64,000 bases of DNA. Origin: Saccharothrix violaceirubra. Its GTDB lineage: Bacteria; Actinomycetota; Actinomycetes; Mycobacteriales; Pseudonocardiaceae. The stretch is taken from the NCBI RefSeq assembly GCF_014203755.1, contig NZ_JACHJS010000001.1:5580001-5644000 (forward strand). The letters are read 5' to 3'. The position numbers and the translations under genes are program-made. Below, piece after piece: positions 1 to 7,609 of this stretch; the stretch's first letter is position 1; each line of letters begins with the position of its first letter. The notes below the pieces were generated by a model. The model saw only the letters and a list, made by a program, of their open reading frames with translations, ran no database searches and was not told the DNA's origin.

Positions 1-274
1 CGGCGGCCAGGCCGAGCTGGCGTTGGCCCGCGAACTGGGCGTGGACTCGCTGCTGGTCGCGCCGACGGTCGTGCGCCGACTGGCCCGTGAGGACGAATCG
101 GTGCTGCACACGGCGATGAGCGTCATGACGGGCGTGGTCCGCCGGACCGGTCTGGCGGTCGCCGTGCCGGAGGTGGACACCCCGACGCAGGCCCGGTGGT
201 GGACGGGCATCGGCGTGGACCTGGTCTTCGGTTCGTACTACGGCGACCCGGTGCCGTCGTGGGAGCTGGCCTAG
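1..274 (+). CDS. C-terminal end of a degenerate EAL-domain protein (partial)
   Basis: The reading frame is open from the left edge of the window and ends at TAG 272-274, so only about the last 90 residues are present. The pattern fits the end of an EAL (cyclic-di-GMP phosphodiesterase) domain: a strand with a VD pair, a helix ending RRTGLAVAV, then PEVDTPTQ and DLVFGSYYGDPVP, matching the family's VAEGVETPEQ and D..QG...G.P segments. The glutamate of the EGVE motif is replaced (VPEVD), so the domain is probably non-catalytic and may bind or sense instead. Its stop shares the palindrome CTAG with the stop of the convergent pntB. Confidence 0.6.
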   Translation, partial: GGQAELALARELGVDSLLVAPTVVRRLAREDESVLHTAMSVMTGVVRRTGLAVAVPEVDTPTQARWWTGIGVDLVFGSYYGDPVPSWELA

Positions 275-1629
275 ACCTGCTTCACGGCGGCGAGCAGCTT
301 GGTCAGCGAGTCCTTGGCGTCGCCGAACAGCAGGGTGGTCTTGGGGTTGTAGAGCAGGCTGTTGTCCACGCCCGCGAAGCCCGGTCGCATCGACCGCTTC
401 ATGAACACCACGGCCTTGGCGCGGTCCACGTCGAAGATCGGCATGCCGTGGATCGGACTGGACGGGTCGTCCCGGGCACCGGGGTTGACCACGTCGTTCG
501 CACCGACCACGAGTACCACGTCCACGCTGCCGATGCCGGGGTTGACGTCGTCGAGTTCCTTGAGCCGGTCGTAGGGCACGTCGGCCTCGGCGAGCAGCAC
601 GTTCATGTGGCCCGGCATGCGGCCCGCGACCGGGTGGATGCCGTAGCTCACGTCGATGCCCCGGGCCTCCAGCAGCAGTGCGAGTTCGCGCGCGGCGTGC
701 TGGGCCTGCGCGACGGCGAGCCCGTAGCCGGGGACGACCAGCACGGAATGCGCGTAGCCGAGCAGGATCGCGACGTCCTCGACCGTGCCCGAGCGCACGG
801 TCCGCTGCTCCTCGGTGTGCGCCACCTCGGGTCGCGGGCTGAACGCGCCGAACAGGATGTTGGTCAGCGGGCGGCCCATGGCCTGGGCCATCAGCCGGGT
901 CAGGATCGTGCCGGACGCGCCGACGAGCGTGCCCGCGACGATCAGCAGCGTGTTGCCCAGGACGTAGCCGGACGCGGCGACCGCGAGGCCGGTGAACGCG
1001 TTGAGCAGCGAGATCGCGATCGGCACGTCCGCGCCGCCCACCGGCAGCACGAACAGCACGCCCAGCGCCAGACCCGCCAGCGCCAGCAGCACCAGCAACG
1101 CCGTGCTCGACGTCGTCAGCACCGCGGCGGACAGGACCACGCTCGCCACCGCGACACCGATGCCCAGGCTCTGTCCGGCGGGCAGCAGGACCGGGCGGGT
1201 GGTCATGATCTCCTGGAGCTTGAGGAACGTGACCACGCTGCCGGAGAAGCTGACCGCGCCGATGAGCACCGTGAGCACGGTCGCGAGGTCGAACAGGAGG
1301 TCGCCGTCGGCGGCCAGGAACTCGGTCAGCGCCACCAGGGCCGCCGCCGCGCCGCCCACGCCGTTGAACAGGGCGACCATCTGCGGCACGGCGGTCATCT
1401 TGACCGCCTTGGCGGCCGGGATGCCCACGACCGTGCCGAGCACGACCATCACCAGGATCAACAGTCCATTGTGGACGACACCGTGCGCGTAGGCCGTCAC
1501 GACCGCGAGCACCATGCCGCCCGCGCCGACGAGGTTGCCCACGCGGGCGTAGCGCGGGGTGCTCAGGCCCTTCAGCGCCAGGATGAAGCACAGCGCCGCG
1601 ACCAGGTACGCCAGGGAAGCCCAGTTCAT
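271..1629 (-). CDS. pntB: NAD(P) transhydrogenase subunit beta
   Basis: This is the beta subunit of the proton-translocating transhydrogenase, which passes hydride from NADH to NADP+ at the expense of the proton gradient in the cytoplasmic membrane. The 452 residues are normal for the family. About eight hydrophobic segments fill the first ~270 residues. The C-terminal NADP-binding domain III shows GYGLAVAQAQHA, VGANDVVNPGA and KRSMRPGFAGVDN. The ATG overlaps the pntAb stop as ATGA, so translation is coupled. It is the last gene of a three-gene operon. Confidence 0.97.
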   Translation of the reverse strand: MNWASLAYLVAALCFILALKGLSTPRYARVGNLVGAGGMVLAVVTAYAHGVVHNGLLILVMVVLGTVVGIPAAKAVKMTAVPQMVALFNGVGGAAAALVALTEFLAADGDLLFDLATVLTVLIGAVSFSGSVVTFLKLQEIMTTRPVLLPAGQSLGIGVAVASVVLSAAVLTTSSTALLVLLALAGLALGVLFVLPVGGADVPIAISLLNAFTGLAVAASGYVLGNTLLIVAGTLVGASGTILTRLMAQAMGRPLTNILFGAFSPRPEVAHTEEQRTVRSGTVEDVAILLGYAHSVLVVPGYGLAVAQAQHAARELALLLEARGIDVSYGIHPVAGRMPGHMNVLLAEADVPYDRLKELDDVNPGIGSVDVVLVVGANDVVNPGARDDPSSPIHGMPIFDVDRAKAVVFMKRSMRPGFAGVDNSLLYNPKTTLLFGDAKDSLTKLLAAVKQV

Positions 1630-1901
1630 CGCTTGTGCCCCTTGAACATCTCCAGCATCCGGTCGGTGACCACGAAGCCGCCCACCACGTTCACCGTGGC
1701 CAGGAACACCGCGAGCAGGCCGAGCACCAGCTCGACACCGCCCTCGGCGTGGCCGGTGATCAGGATGGCGCCGACCAGGATCACGCCGTGGATGGCGTTG
1801 GCACCGGACATCAGCGGGGTGTGCAGGATCGTCGACACCTTCGACACGACCTCGAAGCCGACGAACACGGCCAGCACGAAGATGGTCAGCAGGTCGATCA
1901 C
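1626..1901 (-). CDS. pntAb: NAD(P) transhydrogenase subunit alpha, part 2 (membrane)
   Basis: This small membrane subunit (91 residues) corresponds to the C-terminal membrane domain of the E. coli alpha subunit, which is a separate gene in many bacteria. It has three hydrophobic helices and the conserved stretch TPLMSGANAIHGVILVGAI. The start is the GTG at 1901-1899, which overlaps the pntAa TGA (GTGA). The end overlaps pntB (ATGA). The split gene with both junctions overlapping implies stoichiometric co-translation. Confidence 0.95.
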   Translation of the reverse strand: MIDLLTIFVLAVFVGFEVVSKVSTILHTPLMSGANAIHGVILVGAILITGHAEGGVELVLGLLAVFLATVNVVGGFVVTDRMLEMFKGHKR

Positions 1902-2995
1902 AGCAGCTCCCGGGTCGGTGCGTGGCGGACCTCGCCCGCGTGGGTCAGGCAGCAGCCCGCGAGCACCTCGTCGGCCAGGTCCGGGCCGCCCTCGCGGGCG
2001 ATCATGAGGACGAGGTTGGCGACGTTCTTCGCGTAGAGCTTGCTGGCGTGCACGGGCAGGGAGCTGGGCAGGTTGCGCGCGCCGTACAGGAGCACGTCGC
2101 CGACCCGCACGTCCTCGCCGGGCCGCGAGCCCACGACGTTGCCGCCGGTCTCGGCCGCCAGGTCGACCACGACCGAGCCGGGCGCCATGGCCTTGAGCAT
2201 GTCCGTGGTGACCAGGGTCGGCGCTTTGCGGCCGGGCACGGCGGCCGTGGTGATCACGACGTCGGAGGCGGCCACGCGTTCGGCGATCAGCTCGCGTTGG
2301 CGTTCCAGCGCCGCCTCGGACTGCTGGGCCGCGTAGACGCCGTCCTGGGTCTCCAGGTCGAGTTCGAGGAACTTGGCGCCCAGGCTGCGGACCTCCTCGC
2401 GGGCCGCGGCGCGGACGTCGTAGGCCTCGACGACCGCGCCGAGCCGGCGTGCGGTCGCGATGGCCTGGAGCCCGGCCACGCCCGCGCCCAGCACGAGCAC
2501 CTTGGCCGGCGGCACGGTGCCCGCGGCCGTGGTGAACATGGGCAGGAAGCGCGGCAGGCGTTCGGCCGCGACCAGCACGGCCCGGTAGCCCGCGACCAGG
2601 GCCTGCGAGGACAGCGCGTCCAGGGTCTGGGCCCTGGTCACGCGGGGCAGCAGGTCGAGGCTGAACGCGGTCACGCCCCGGTCGCGCAGCGCGCGCACGT
2701 GGTCGAGTTCGAAGGCCGGTGACAGGAAGCTGACGGTGACGTCGCCGGCGCGCAGCCGGTCGACGTGGTCGGTCGGCTGGACGGAGGCGACGATCCCGGC
2801 CGTCCCGGCCGGGTGCTCGTCGACGACCGTGGCGCCGGCGGCCCGGTAATCGTCGTCGGAAGCGTGCGCGCTCACGCCCGCACCTGACTGCACGTCCACG
2901 GCGAGACCTGCGCCGAGCAGCGTGGACACCGTCTCCGGTGTCCCGGCCACACGACGTTCGGCGGGCCGCGACTCCGCGGGTATCCCCACTCTCAC
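1898..2995 (-). CDS. pntAa: NAD(P) transhydrogenase subunit alpha, part 1 (NAD-binding)
   Basis: This is the soluble NAD(H)-binding domain I of the transhydrogenase, 365 residues. It begins MRVGIPAES, typical of the alanine dehydrogenase/PNT family, and has the Rossmann motif GAGVAG at residues 170-175 followed by the helix of the fold. It is first in the operon. Only 84 bases separate it from nos upstream. That gap contains the palindrome TTGACCGTCAA (3043-3053) and must hold the promoter unless the operon is read through from nos. Start is GTG 2995. Confidence 0.96.
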   Translation of the reverse strand: MRVGIPAESRPAERRVAGTPETVSTLLGAGLAVDVQSGAGVSAHASDDDYRAAGATVVDEHPAGTAGIVASVQPTDHVDRLRAGDVTVSFLSPAFELDHVRALRDRGVTAFSLDLLPRVTRAQTLDALSSQALVAGYRAVLVAAERLPRFLPMFTTAAGTVPPAKVLVLGAGVAGLQAIATARRLGAVVEAYDVRAAAREEVRSLGAKFLELDLETQDGVYAAQQSEAALERQRELIAERVAASDVVITTAAVPGRKAPTLVTTDMLKAMAPGSVVVDLAAETGGNVVGSRPGEDVRVGDVLLYGARNLPSSLPVHASKLYAKNVANLVLMIAREGGPDLADEVLAGCCLTHAGEVRHAPTRELL

Positions 2996-3079
2996 ACCGG
3001 GGGACGATAGCGATCAAAGGTGATCCACACCACAGCACGGCGTTGACCGTCAAGCACGCCACCCCGGCGGGCGCTTGCC

Positions 3080-4216
3080 TCAGTGGATCACGGGGCAGAT
3101 CCCGGTCGTGCCGACGGGGAAGAAGTTGGGGACCAGTTCCTCTTTGTCGTAGTAGCGGTGGAAGACGCTCGTGAGACCGCCGGACACGGGCGGCACGATC
3201 CACGACCAGTCGGCCGGGCACCGGCGACCGGCGGCCTCCTCCTTGCGGACGTGGGTGAGGAACCGGTCGGATTCGGTGTGGTGGTCGGTGATCGTGACAC
3301 CGGCCTTCTCGAAGGAATGCAGCACCGCGCGGTTGAGTTCGACCAGGACGCGGTCCTTCCAGAGGGTGCGGACGTCGCTCGTGTCCAGTTCCATGCGTTC
3401 GCCGAGATACGGCAGCAGGTCGTAGCGATCGCGGTCGGCGAAGTTGCGCGCGCCGATCTCGGTGCCCATGTACCAGCCGTTGAACGGTGCGGCGGGATAG
3501 TCGATCCCGCCGATTCGCAGGCGCATGTTGCTGATCACCGGAACGGCGTGCCAGCGCAGTCCCAGTCCGGCCAGCCAGGGCAGCTCGGGGTGCGAGATCG
3601 GGACCTCGAGGACGGCGTCGCGGGGCAGGTCGACCACGCACGGGTCCTCGTCGTGGCCGTCGACGACCAACGGGAGAAGGTCGAAGGGACCGCGCCGGGC
3701 GGGCGGGCTCCAGCCGAGCGCGACGGCCTGGGCGGTCAGCTCGGCGTTGCGCCGGTCGCCGAGCACGCCGCCGTCCGGACCGGGGTATCCGGCGTAGCGC
3801 ACGAGCTGCTCGTTGCGGATGCGCGGACCTGGCCGATCCGGGTGGTCGGGGGCGAACACGCTGATCACGGGCCTGATCCGGCCGCCGTTGGTGGCCAGGC
3901 GGAGGTGCTCGACGCAGGCGTCGGCGACCTCCTTGGGCGCACGCACGTCCCGCAGGTCCCGCACCTTGAGGCTGCGCCAGTACAGCCGGCCGATGCACCG
4001 CGCGCTGTTGCGCCACGCCACCCGCGCGCCGTAGACCAGCTCGGCCTCGGTGTGCCGGTAGGAGCCGGTGGCCGACACCTCGGCGCGCACCTCGGCGAGC
4101 CGGCGGGCGACCGGACCGTGCTCGGGGTGTTCAGCGCGGTGGGCGCGCAGGAACTCCTCGGCTTCGGCCATGTCGACCGTCGTGGCACGGCGGGGCAGGA
4201 GAGGGACGAGGACCAT
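3080..4216 (-). CDS. nos: Bacterial nitric oxide synthase, oxygenase domain
   Basis: This 378-residue protein is a bacterial NOS, which oxidises L-arginine to citrulline and nitric oxide. The heme thiolate cysteine lies in NSARCIGRLYW (Cys74). The substrate pocket motif FNGWYMGTEIG spans 245-255, with the arginine-binding glutamate at 253. The pterin/dimer region WIVPPVSGG is followed by FHRYY and the C-terminal NFFPVGT. There is no reductase domain, as usual in bacteria, so electrons must come from host flavoproteins. The start ATG 4216 gives the usual bacterial length. The pnt operon lies 84 bases downstream on the same strand. NADPH supply for NOS is a possible link, but this is inference. 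Confidence 0.93.
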   Translation of the reverse strand: MVLVPLLPRRATTVDMAEAEEFLRAHRAEHPEHGPVARRLAEVRAEVSATGSYRHTEAELVYGARVAWRNSARCIGRLYWRSLKVRDLRDVRAPKEVADACVEHLRLATNGGRIRPVISVFAPDHPDRPGPRIRNEQLVRYAGYPGPDGGVLGDRRNAELTAQAVALGWSPPARRGPFDLLPLVVDGHDEDPCVVDLPRDAVLEVPISHPELPWLAGLGLRWHAVPVISNMRLRIGGIDYPAAPFNGWYMGTEIGARNFADRDRYDLLPYLGERMELDTSDVRTLWKDRVLVELNRAVLHSFEKAGVTITDHHTESDRFLTHVRKEEAAGRRCPADWSWIVPPVSGGLTSVFHRYYDKEELVPNFFPVGTTGICPVIH

Positions 4217-4381
4217 GGCGGGTCACCGTAGTTGTCCATCGGTGTCCACTGCACCGCCGTGTCGGGCACCCCGCGCGGTATTCAGCTCCACTGGGTGAAC
4301 ACTTGATCCGGCATCAGGGTGAGCTATTCGAGATAAATGAGTGAAATCGGATCGTTATCCACTCGAACCCGAGTCGACATG

Positions 4382-4395
4382 GTGATCCGGATCAC
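4382..4395. promoter_or_regulatory. 14-bp perfect palindrome upstream of nos
   Basis: GTGATCCGGATCAC is a perfect dyad in the 189-base gap between nos and the monooxygenase gene. It lies 166 bases before the nos start and 11 bases after the end of the monooxygenase gene. A shorter dyad, ACTCG-AAC-CCGAGT-like, precedes it, and AT-rich sequence (about 4335-4360) follows. It could be an operator for nos or part of a terminator. No binding protein can be named. Confidence 0.35.
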
Positions 4396-4405
4396 GGTCC
4401 ATTCT

Positions 4406-5506
4406 TCACCGATCGAGTGAGTCGACCGGCGGGTTCCAGCTCGTGAACCTGGTCATGCCGCGAATGGCCAGGCGTGACGGGATCGCGCGCATGACCGTGT
4501 CGCGGATCGTCGTCGCGATCGGCGTGCGCACGAACATGCCGAATCTTCCGGCGGCCCGGGAGGCATTGGCGATGCGACGGGTACGGGTCCGGCGTGCTTT
4601 GTCGTACGCGGCCAGGCCGGTGGGGAGGTCGTGTTCGCGCAGGCTCGCGGCCAGCACCACGGCGTCCTCGATCGCCATGCAGGCGCCTTGGCCGAGGAAC
4701 GGTGTCATGGCGTGCGCGGCATCGCCCAGCAGGGCGACGTTGCCCCGCACGAACGTGGGCAGCTCGGCTTTCAGCTCGTGGACGTCGTGCCGCAGGATCG
4801 TGCCGGGCGGCGTGGCGTCGAGGACGGCCGGGATCGGGTCGTGCCAGGCACCGACCAGTCGTTTCACCTCGGCCAGGTCGTCTTCGACCGCGTGACCGGC
4901 GGCCGCGACCGTGGCCGCATACCAGCAGACGCGGCCGTCGCCAAGCGGGAGGACCCCGAACTCCGTACCGGAACCCAGCGTCTGACTGATCATCAGGTCG
5001 GCGGGGAAGACCGCACTGGTCACGCTGCGCCACGCCGTGGCACCCGAGTAGACCGGACGGGGGAACGTCGGAAAAAGCTCCGCACGAATACGGCTGTGGA
5101 TGCCGTCCGCCGCCACGACGAGGTCCGCGTCCAGGTCGGCGGTCGATGTCACCTCGGTGGACGTGACCAGGCATTCCGCCGGCAGGGCCGACCGCAGCAC
5201 CCGGTGCAGGTCGGCCCGGTGCACGGCGACCACCTGGTCCTGGTGGACCGCGTCGACGTGCGTCAACCGGCGTCCGCGCGGGTCGAGGACGGCGCCCGCG
5301 ACGCGCGGCGTGCCGACACTTCGCACCTCCGAAGAAAGGTCCAGCAGGTCGAGCGCGCGCAGGGCGTTGGGCATGACGCCGATGCCGGCGCCCACCTCGC
5401 CGAACTCGGCGGCCCGTTCGAGCACGACCACGTCCCACCCGATCCGACGCAACGCGACCGCCGCCGCCACCCCGCCGAGTCCGCCGCCCACCACCGCTGC
5501 CCGCAT
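4406..5506 (-). CDS. FAD-dependent monooxygenase, PHBH/UbiH-like
   Basis: This 366-residue flavoprotein belongs to the group A aromatic-ring hydroxylase family. The N-terminal dinucleotide motif is GGGLGG (residues 7-12) with a downstream LER. The second FAD motif is GDAAHAMTPFLGQGACMAIEDA-like (starting near residue 275), including the GD and the P...GQG loop. The catalytic arginine region VDAVHQDQVVAVHRADL is also family-like. The substrate is unknown. It is divergent from the TetR gene across a 64-base gap carrying twin palindromes, so its product or substrate probably controls the repressor. Confidence 0.9.
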   Translation of the reverse strand: MRAAVVGGGLGGVAAAVALRRIGWDVVVLERAAEFGEVGAGIGVMPNALRALDLLDLSSEVRSVGTPRVAGAVLDPRGRRLTHVDAVHQDQVVAVHRADLHRVLRSALPAECLVTSTEVTSTADLDADLVVAADGIHSRIRAELFPTFPRPVYSGATAWRSVTSAVFPADLMISQTLGSGTEFGVLPLGDGRVCWYAATVAAAGHAVEDDLAEVKRLVGAWHDPIPAVLDATPPGTILRHDVHELKAELPTFVRGNVALLGDAAHAMTPFLGQGACMAIEDAVVLAASLREHDLPTGLAAYDKARRTRTRRIANASRAAGRFGMFVRTPIATTIRDTVMRAIPSRLAIRGMTRFTSWNPPVDSLDR

Positions 5507-5519
5507 GGTCCCGCCCCTT

Positions 5520-5554
5520 CTACAGCTGTAGATACCGGTACTCTACAGCTGTAG
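5520..5554. promoter_or_regulatory. Twin 12-bp palindromic operators (TetR type)
   Basis: The perfect palindrome CTACAGCTGTAG occurs twice, at 5520-5531 and 5543-5554, with centres 23 bp apart (about two helical turns). A smaller dyad ACCGGT lies between them. The pair fills the divergent gap between the monooxygenase (starts 5506, minus) and tetR (starts 5571, plus), ending 6 bases before the tetR Shine-Dalgarno GGAG. That position fits a repressor that shuts both promoters. Confidence 0.85.
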
Positions 5555-5570
5555 AACCGAGGAGTGGTGT

Positions 5571-6152
5571 GTGACCGATCGCAGGACGTTGCTGGCGGAC
5601 GCGGCCATCCACGTGATCGCGGCCAGGGGCATGCGCGGCCTGACCCACCGCGCGGTCGACGCGGAGGCGGGCGTGCCGGAGGGGTCGACGTCGGCGTACT
5701 TCCGCACCCGCAAGGCGCTGGTGGAGGCGGTGGTCCACCGACTGTCCGAGCTGGACCAGGTGGAGATGGCCGACGTGCTGACGGCCGAGTTCGACCTGGA
5801 CCGCTTCGCACTCCTGGTGGCCACCGTGCTGGACGGCTGGCTGGGCCCGGCCCGCACGCGGACCCTGGCGCGCTACGCGTGCCTGCTGGAGGCCACCCAC
5901 CACGAGGAACTGCGCGGAATCCTGGCCCACGGCGAAAAACCACGCGCCCAGACCGTCGCGATCCTGCGCGCGGCAGGCGTGCCGTCCCCGGAAGCGGCGG
6001 GCCACACCCTGGTCGCCTTCCTGGAGGGCCTGCTCTTCGACCGCCTCGTCGGGGCCGGCGCGACGACGTCACCCCCTCCCGGCACCCCGGAAAGCGTTGC
6101 GTCACTGACAAAAGCCGTGCGGATGGGACTACGCGCGGTCGTGGAGGGCTAG
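5571..6152 (+). CDS. TetR family transcriptional regulator
   Basis: This 193-residue regulator has the N-terminal TetR helix-turn-helix: GMRGLTHRAVDAEAGVPEG followed by the recognition-helix end SAYFRTRKALVEA (residues ~23-55). The C-terminal ligand domain is not informative. The GTG start 5571 follows GGAG by six bases. It very probably represses itself and the divergent monooxygenase through the twin operators. Its TAG stop (6150-6152) lies exactly inside the target duplication of the adjacent IS481-type element, so the coding sequence remains complete. Confidence 0.92.
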   Translation: MTDRRTLLADAAIHVIAARGMRGLTHRAVDAEAGVPEGSTSAYFRTRKALVEAVVHRLSELDQVEMADVLTAEFDLDRFALLVATVLDGWLGPARTRTLARYACLLEATHHEELRGILAHGEKPRAQTVAILRAAGVPSPEAAGHTLVAFLEGLLFDRLVGAGATTSPPPGTPESVASLTKAVRMGLRAVVEG

Positions 6153-6153
6153 C
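6148..6153. repeat. Target-site duplication, left copy (GCTAGC)
   Basis: GCTAGC directly abuts the left inverted repeat of the insertion sequence and is repeated at 7270-7275. It matches the NCTAGN target preference described for IS481-family elements. It supplies both the tetR stop codon (plus strand) and the transposase stop codon (minus strand). Confidence 0.9.
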
Positions 6154-7147
6154 TGTACTGCCCCGTGAGGTTGGGTACGCGGCTGGCAGGTGGTTGGCCT
6201 TTGAGTGCGGTGTGGCCGCGGTGGTGATTGTAGGTGTGCAGCCACCGCGGCAGCGTCTCGCGGCGTTCGGTCTCAGACCGGTATGCCTGGGCGTAGGCCC
6301 ATTCGTCGAGCAGGGTGCGGTTGTAGCGTTCGACCTTGCCGTTGGTCTGGGGCCGGTAGGCGCGGGTGCGTTTGTGGGTGATGCCCGCCTGGGCGAGGGT
6401 GTCGCGCCACAGATTCGAGCGGTAGCAGGAGCCGTTGTCGGTCAGCACCCGCTTGACCGCCACTCCCGCCGCCTGGAAGAACGCCTGTGCCCGGTGCCAG
6501 AAGGCGACAGCGGTGTGCTTGGTCTCGTCGGGCAGGATCTCGGTGTAGGCCAGCCGGGAGTGGTCGTCCACCGCGTTGTGCAGGTAGGCGTAGCCGAGGT
6601 TCGGGCGGCCGTGGACCCTGCGCGGTCGGGCGGGGTCGCGGTGGGCCGAGCTGTTGCGCCCACCGGCCTGCCGACCGTGAACCTTGTGGCCGCCGCCGTC
6701 GGGGATGTTGCCGAGCTTCTTGATGTCGACATGCACCAGGTCGCCCGGTGCGGCGTGCTCGTAGCGGCGCACCGGCGCGGCGGTGGCCCGATCCAGGTGC
6801 GCCAGGCGGGCCAGGCCGAAACGGCGCAGCACCCGGTGCACCGTGGAGGGGTTCAGGCCCAGCAGGTGGGCGATGCGGGCCGGTCCCCACCGCCGGGCCA
6901 GGCGCACTTTCACGATCCGCCGTTCACGGCGGGTGGGCAGGCGCCCGGGGCTATGGTGGGGTCGGCTTGAGCGGTCGGCCATGCCCACCTCGCCCGACTC
7001 GCGGTAGCGAGAGGCCCAGCGGGCCGCGGTGGTCGGCGAGACCTGGAACCGCTCGGCCGCCCGCCGCAGCGGCCAGCCCTCCTCCACGACACACCGGGCC
7101 AGGCGCAGCCTGCCCACCGGAGTCAGCGGTGCGTTAGCGTGGGTCAC
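6149..7147 (-). CDS. IS481-family transposase (DDE)
   Basis: This 332-residue transposase has an N-terminal helix-turn-helix (WPLRRAAERFQVSPTTAARW) and an rve/DDE core with VDDHSRLAYTE, LTDNGSCYRS and the glutamate in NGKVERYNRTL. GTG 7147 is chosen because GGAGG lies five bases upstream; a GTG/ATG further up (7186) is less likely. Its last codons run through its own inverted repeat (TGQYS), and the TAG stop (6151-6149) is not in the element but in the CTAG target duplication. Confidence 0.93.
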   Translation of the reverse strand: MTHANAPLTPVGRLRLARCVVEEGWPLRRAAERFQVSPTTAARWASRYRESGEVGMADRSSRPHHSPGRLPTRRERRIVKVRLARRWGPARIAHLLGLNPSTVHRVLRRFGLARLAHLDRATAAPVRRYEHAAPGDLVHVDIKKLGNIPDGGGHKVHGRQAGGRNSSAHRDPARPRRVHGRPNLGYAYLHNAVDDHSRLAYTEILPDETKHTAVAFWHRAQAFFQAAGVAVKRVLTDNGSCYRSNLWRDTLAQAGITHKRTRAYRPQTNGKVERYNRTLLDEWAYAQAYRSETERRETLPRWLHTYNHHRGHTALKGQPPASRVPNLTGQYS

Positions 7148-7269
7148 GAGGGCCTCCGTCGGCTTGGTGTAGACGTCGCAATCCACACCGAACCCGGAGG
7201 CCCTCCCTCATTCCAACATCATCCGACTACGTGTCGCGTCGGACGTCCACAACCTCCCAGGGCAGTACA
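6154..7269 (-). mobile_element. IS481-family insertion sequence (1,116 bp)
   Basis: The element is defined by terminal inverted repeats beginning TGTACTGCCC at both ends. The repeats match at 22 of 26 positions when the left end (6154-6179) is compared with the reverse complement of the right end (7269-7244). It is flanked by a perfect 6-bp GCTAGC duplication. It contains a single intact transposase gene, so it may still be active. Intact inverted repeats and a perfect duplication suggest a recent insertion. Confidence 0.93.
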
Positions 7270-7595
7270 GCTAGCACGTAGGCGTTGACGAAGAACGTCT
7301 CCACCTTCGCCCAGTGCAGATGGCCGGCGAGCGCCACATCCCCTTCACGCCCGAGCACGACGTGCAGGTGCAGGACCCCGTCGACGATCTCCCCGGTGCC
7401 GGACAGCTCGCACGGTTGGCGGTACTCGGTGATCACGTCCGCGGACGCGTCGTGGGCCGGCATGTTGCTGATGGCGACGGCATCGACGGCCCCGATGAGG
7501 GAGACCACGGCACCGTCGCGCACTCCTCGTTCGGCGAGTTGCCGGGACAACGCCTCGACGACCTCGTCACCGGGCCGGGCGGACACGAGCAACAC
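7227..7595 (-). CDS. PPC/DUF296-domain protein with C-terminus replaced by an insertion sequence
   Basis: This 122-residue protein resembles the PPC (DUF296, PD1-like DNA-binding/metal-binding) fold: LVSARPGDEVVEAL at the start, then GVLHLHVVLGREGDVALAGHLHWAKVE with the histidines expected for that fold. The last ~13 codons (from VLPWEVV) are encoded by the right end of the insertion sequence. If the element and one target copy are removed, the frame would instead read NAYVLALHDRA and stop within the tetR tail. The change is thus confined to the tail and the protein may still fold. GTG 7595 has AAAGGA upstream. It follows the 7610-7978 frame by 14 bases. Confidence 0.65.
   Translation of the reverse strand: MLLVSARPGDEVVEALSRQLAERGVRDGAVVSLIGAVDAVAISNMPAHDASADVITEYRQPCELSGTGEIVDGVLHLHVVLGREGDVALAGHLHWAKVETFFVNAYVLAVLPWEVVDVRRDT
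7270..7275. repeat. Target-site duplication, right copy (GCTAGC)
   Basis: This is the second copy of the GCTAGC duplication, immediately outside the right inverted repeat. It lies inside the coding sequence of the PPC-domain protein, encoding the VLA of its present C-terminus. Confidence 0.9.
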
Positions 7596-7609
7596 GGAAG
7601 ATCCTTTCG

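Noticed and set aside
196..2007. Long open frame on the plus strand across the pnt operon
   Set aside because: It is a mirror frame of pntB/pntAb, with arginine-, histidine- and glutamine-rich nonsense composition and no motif.
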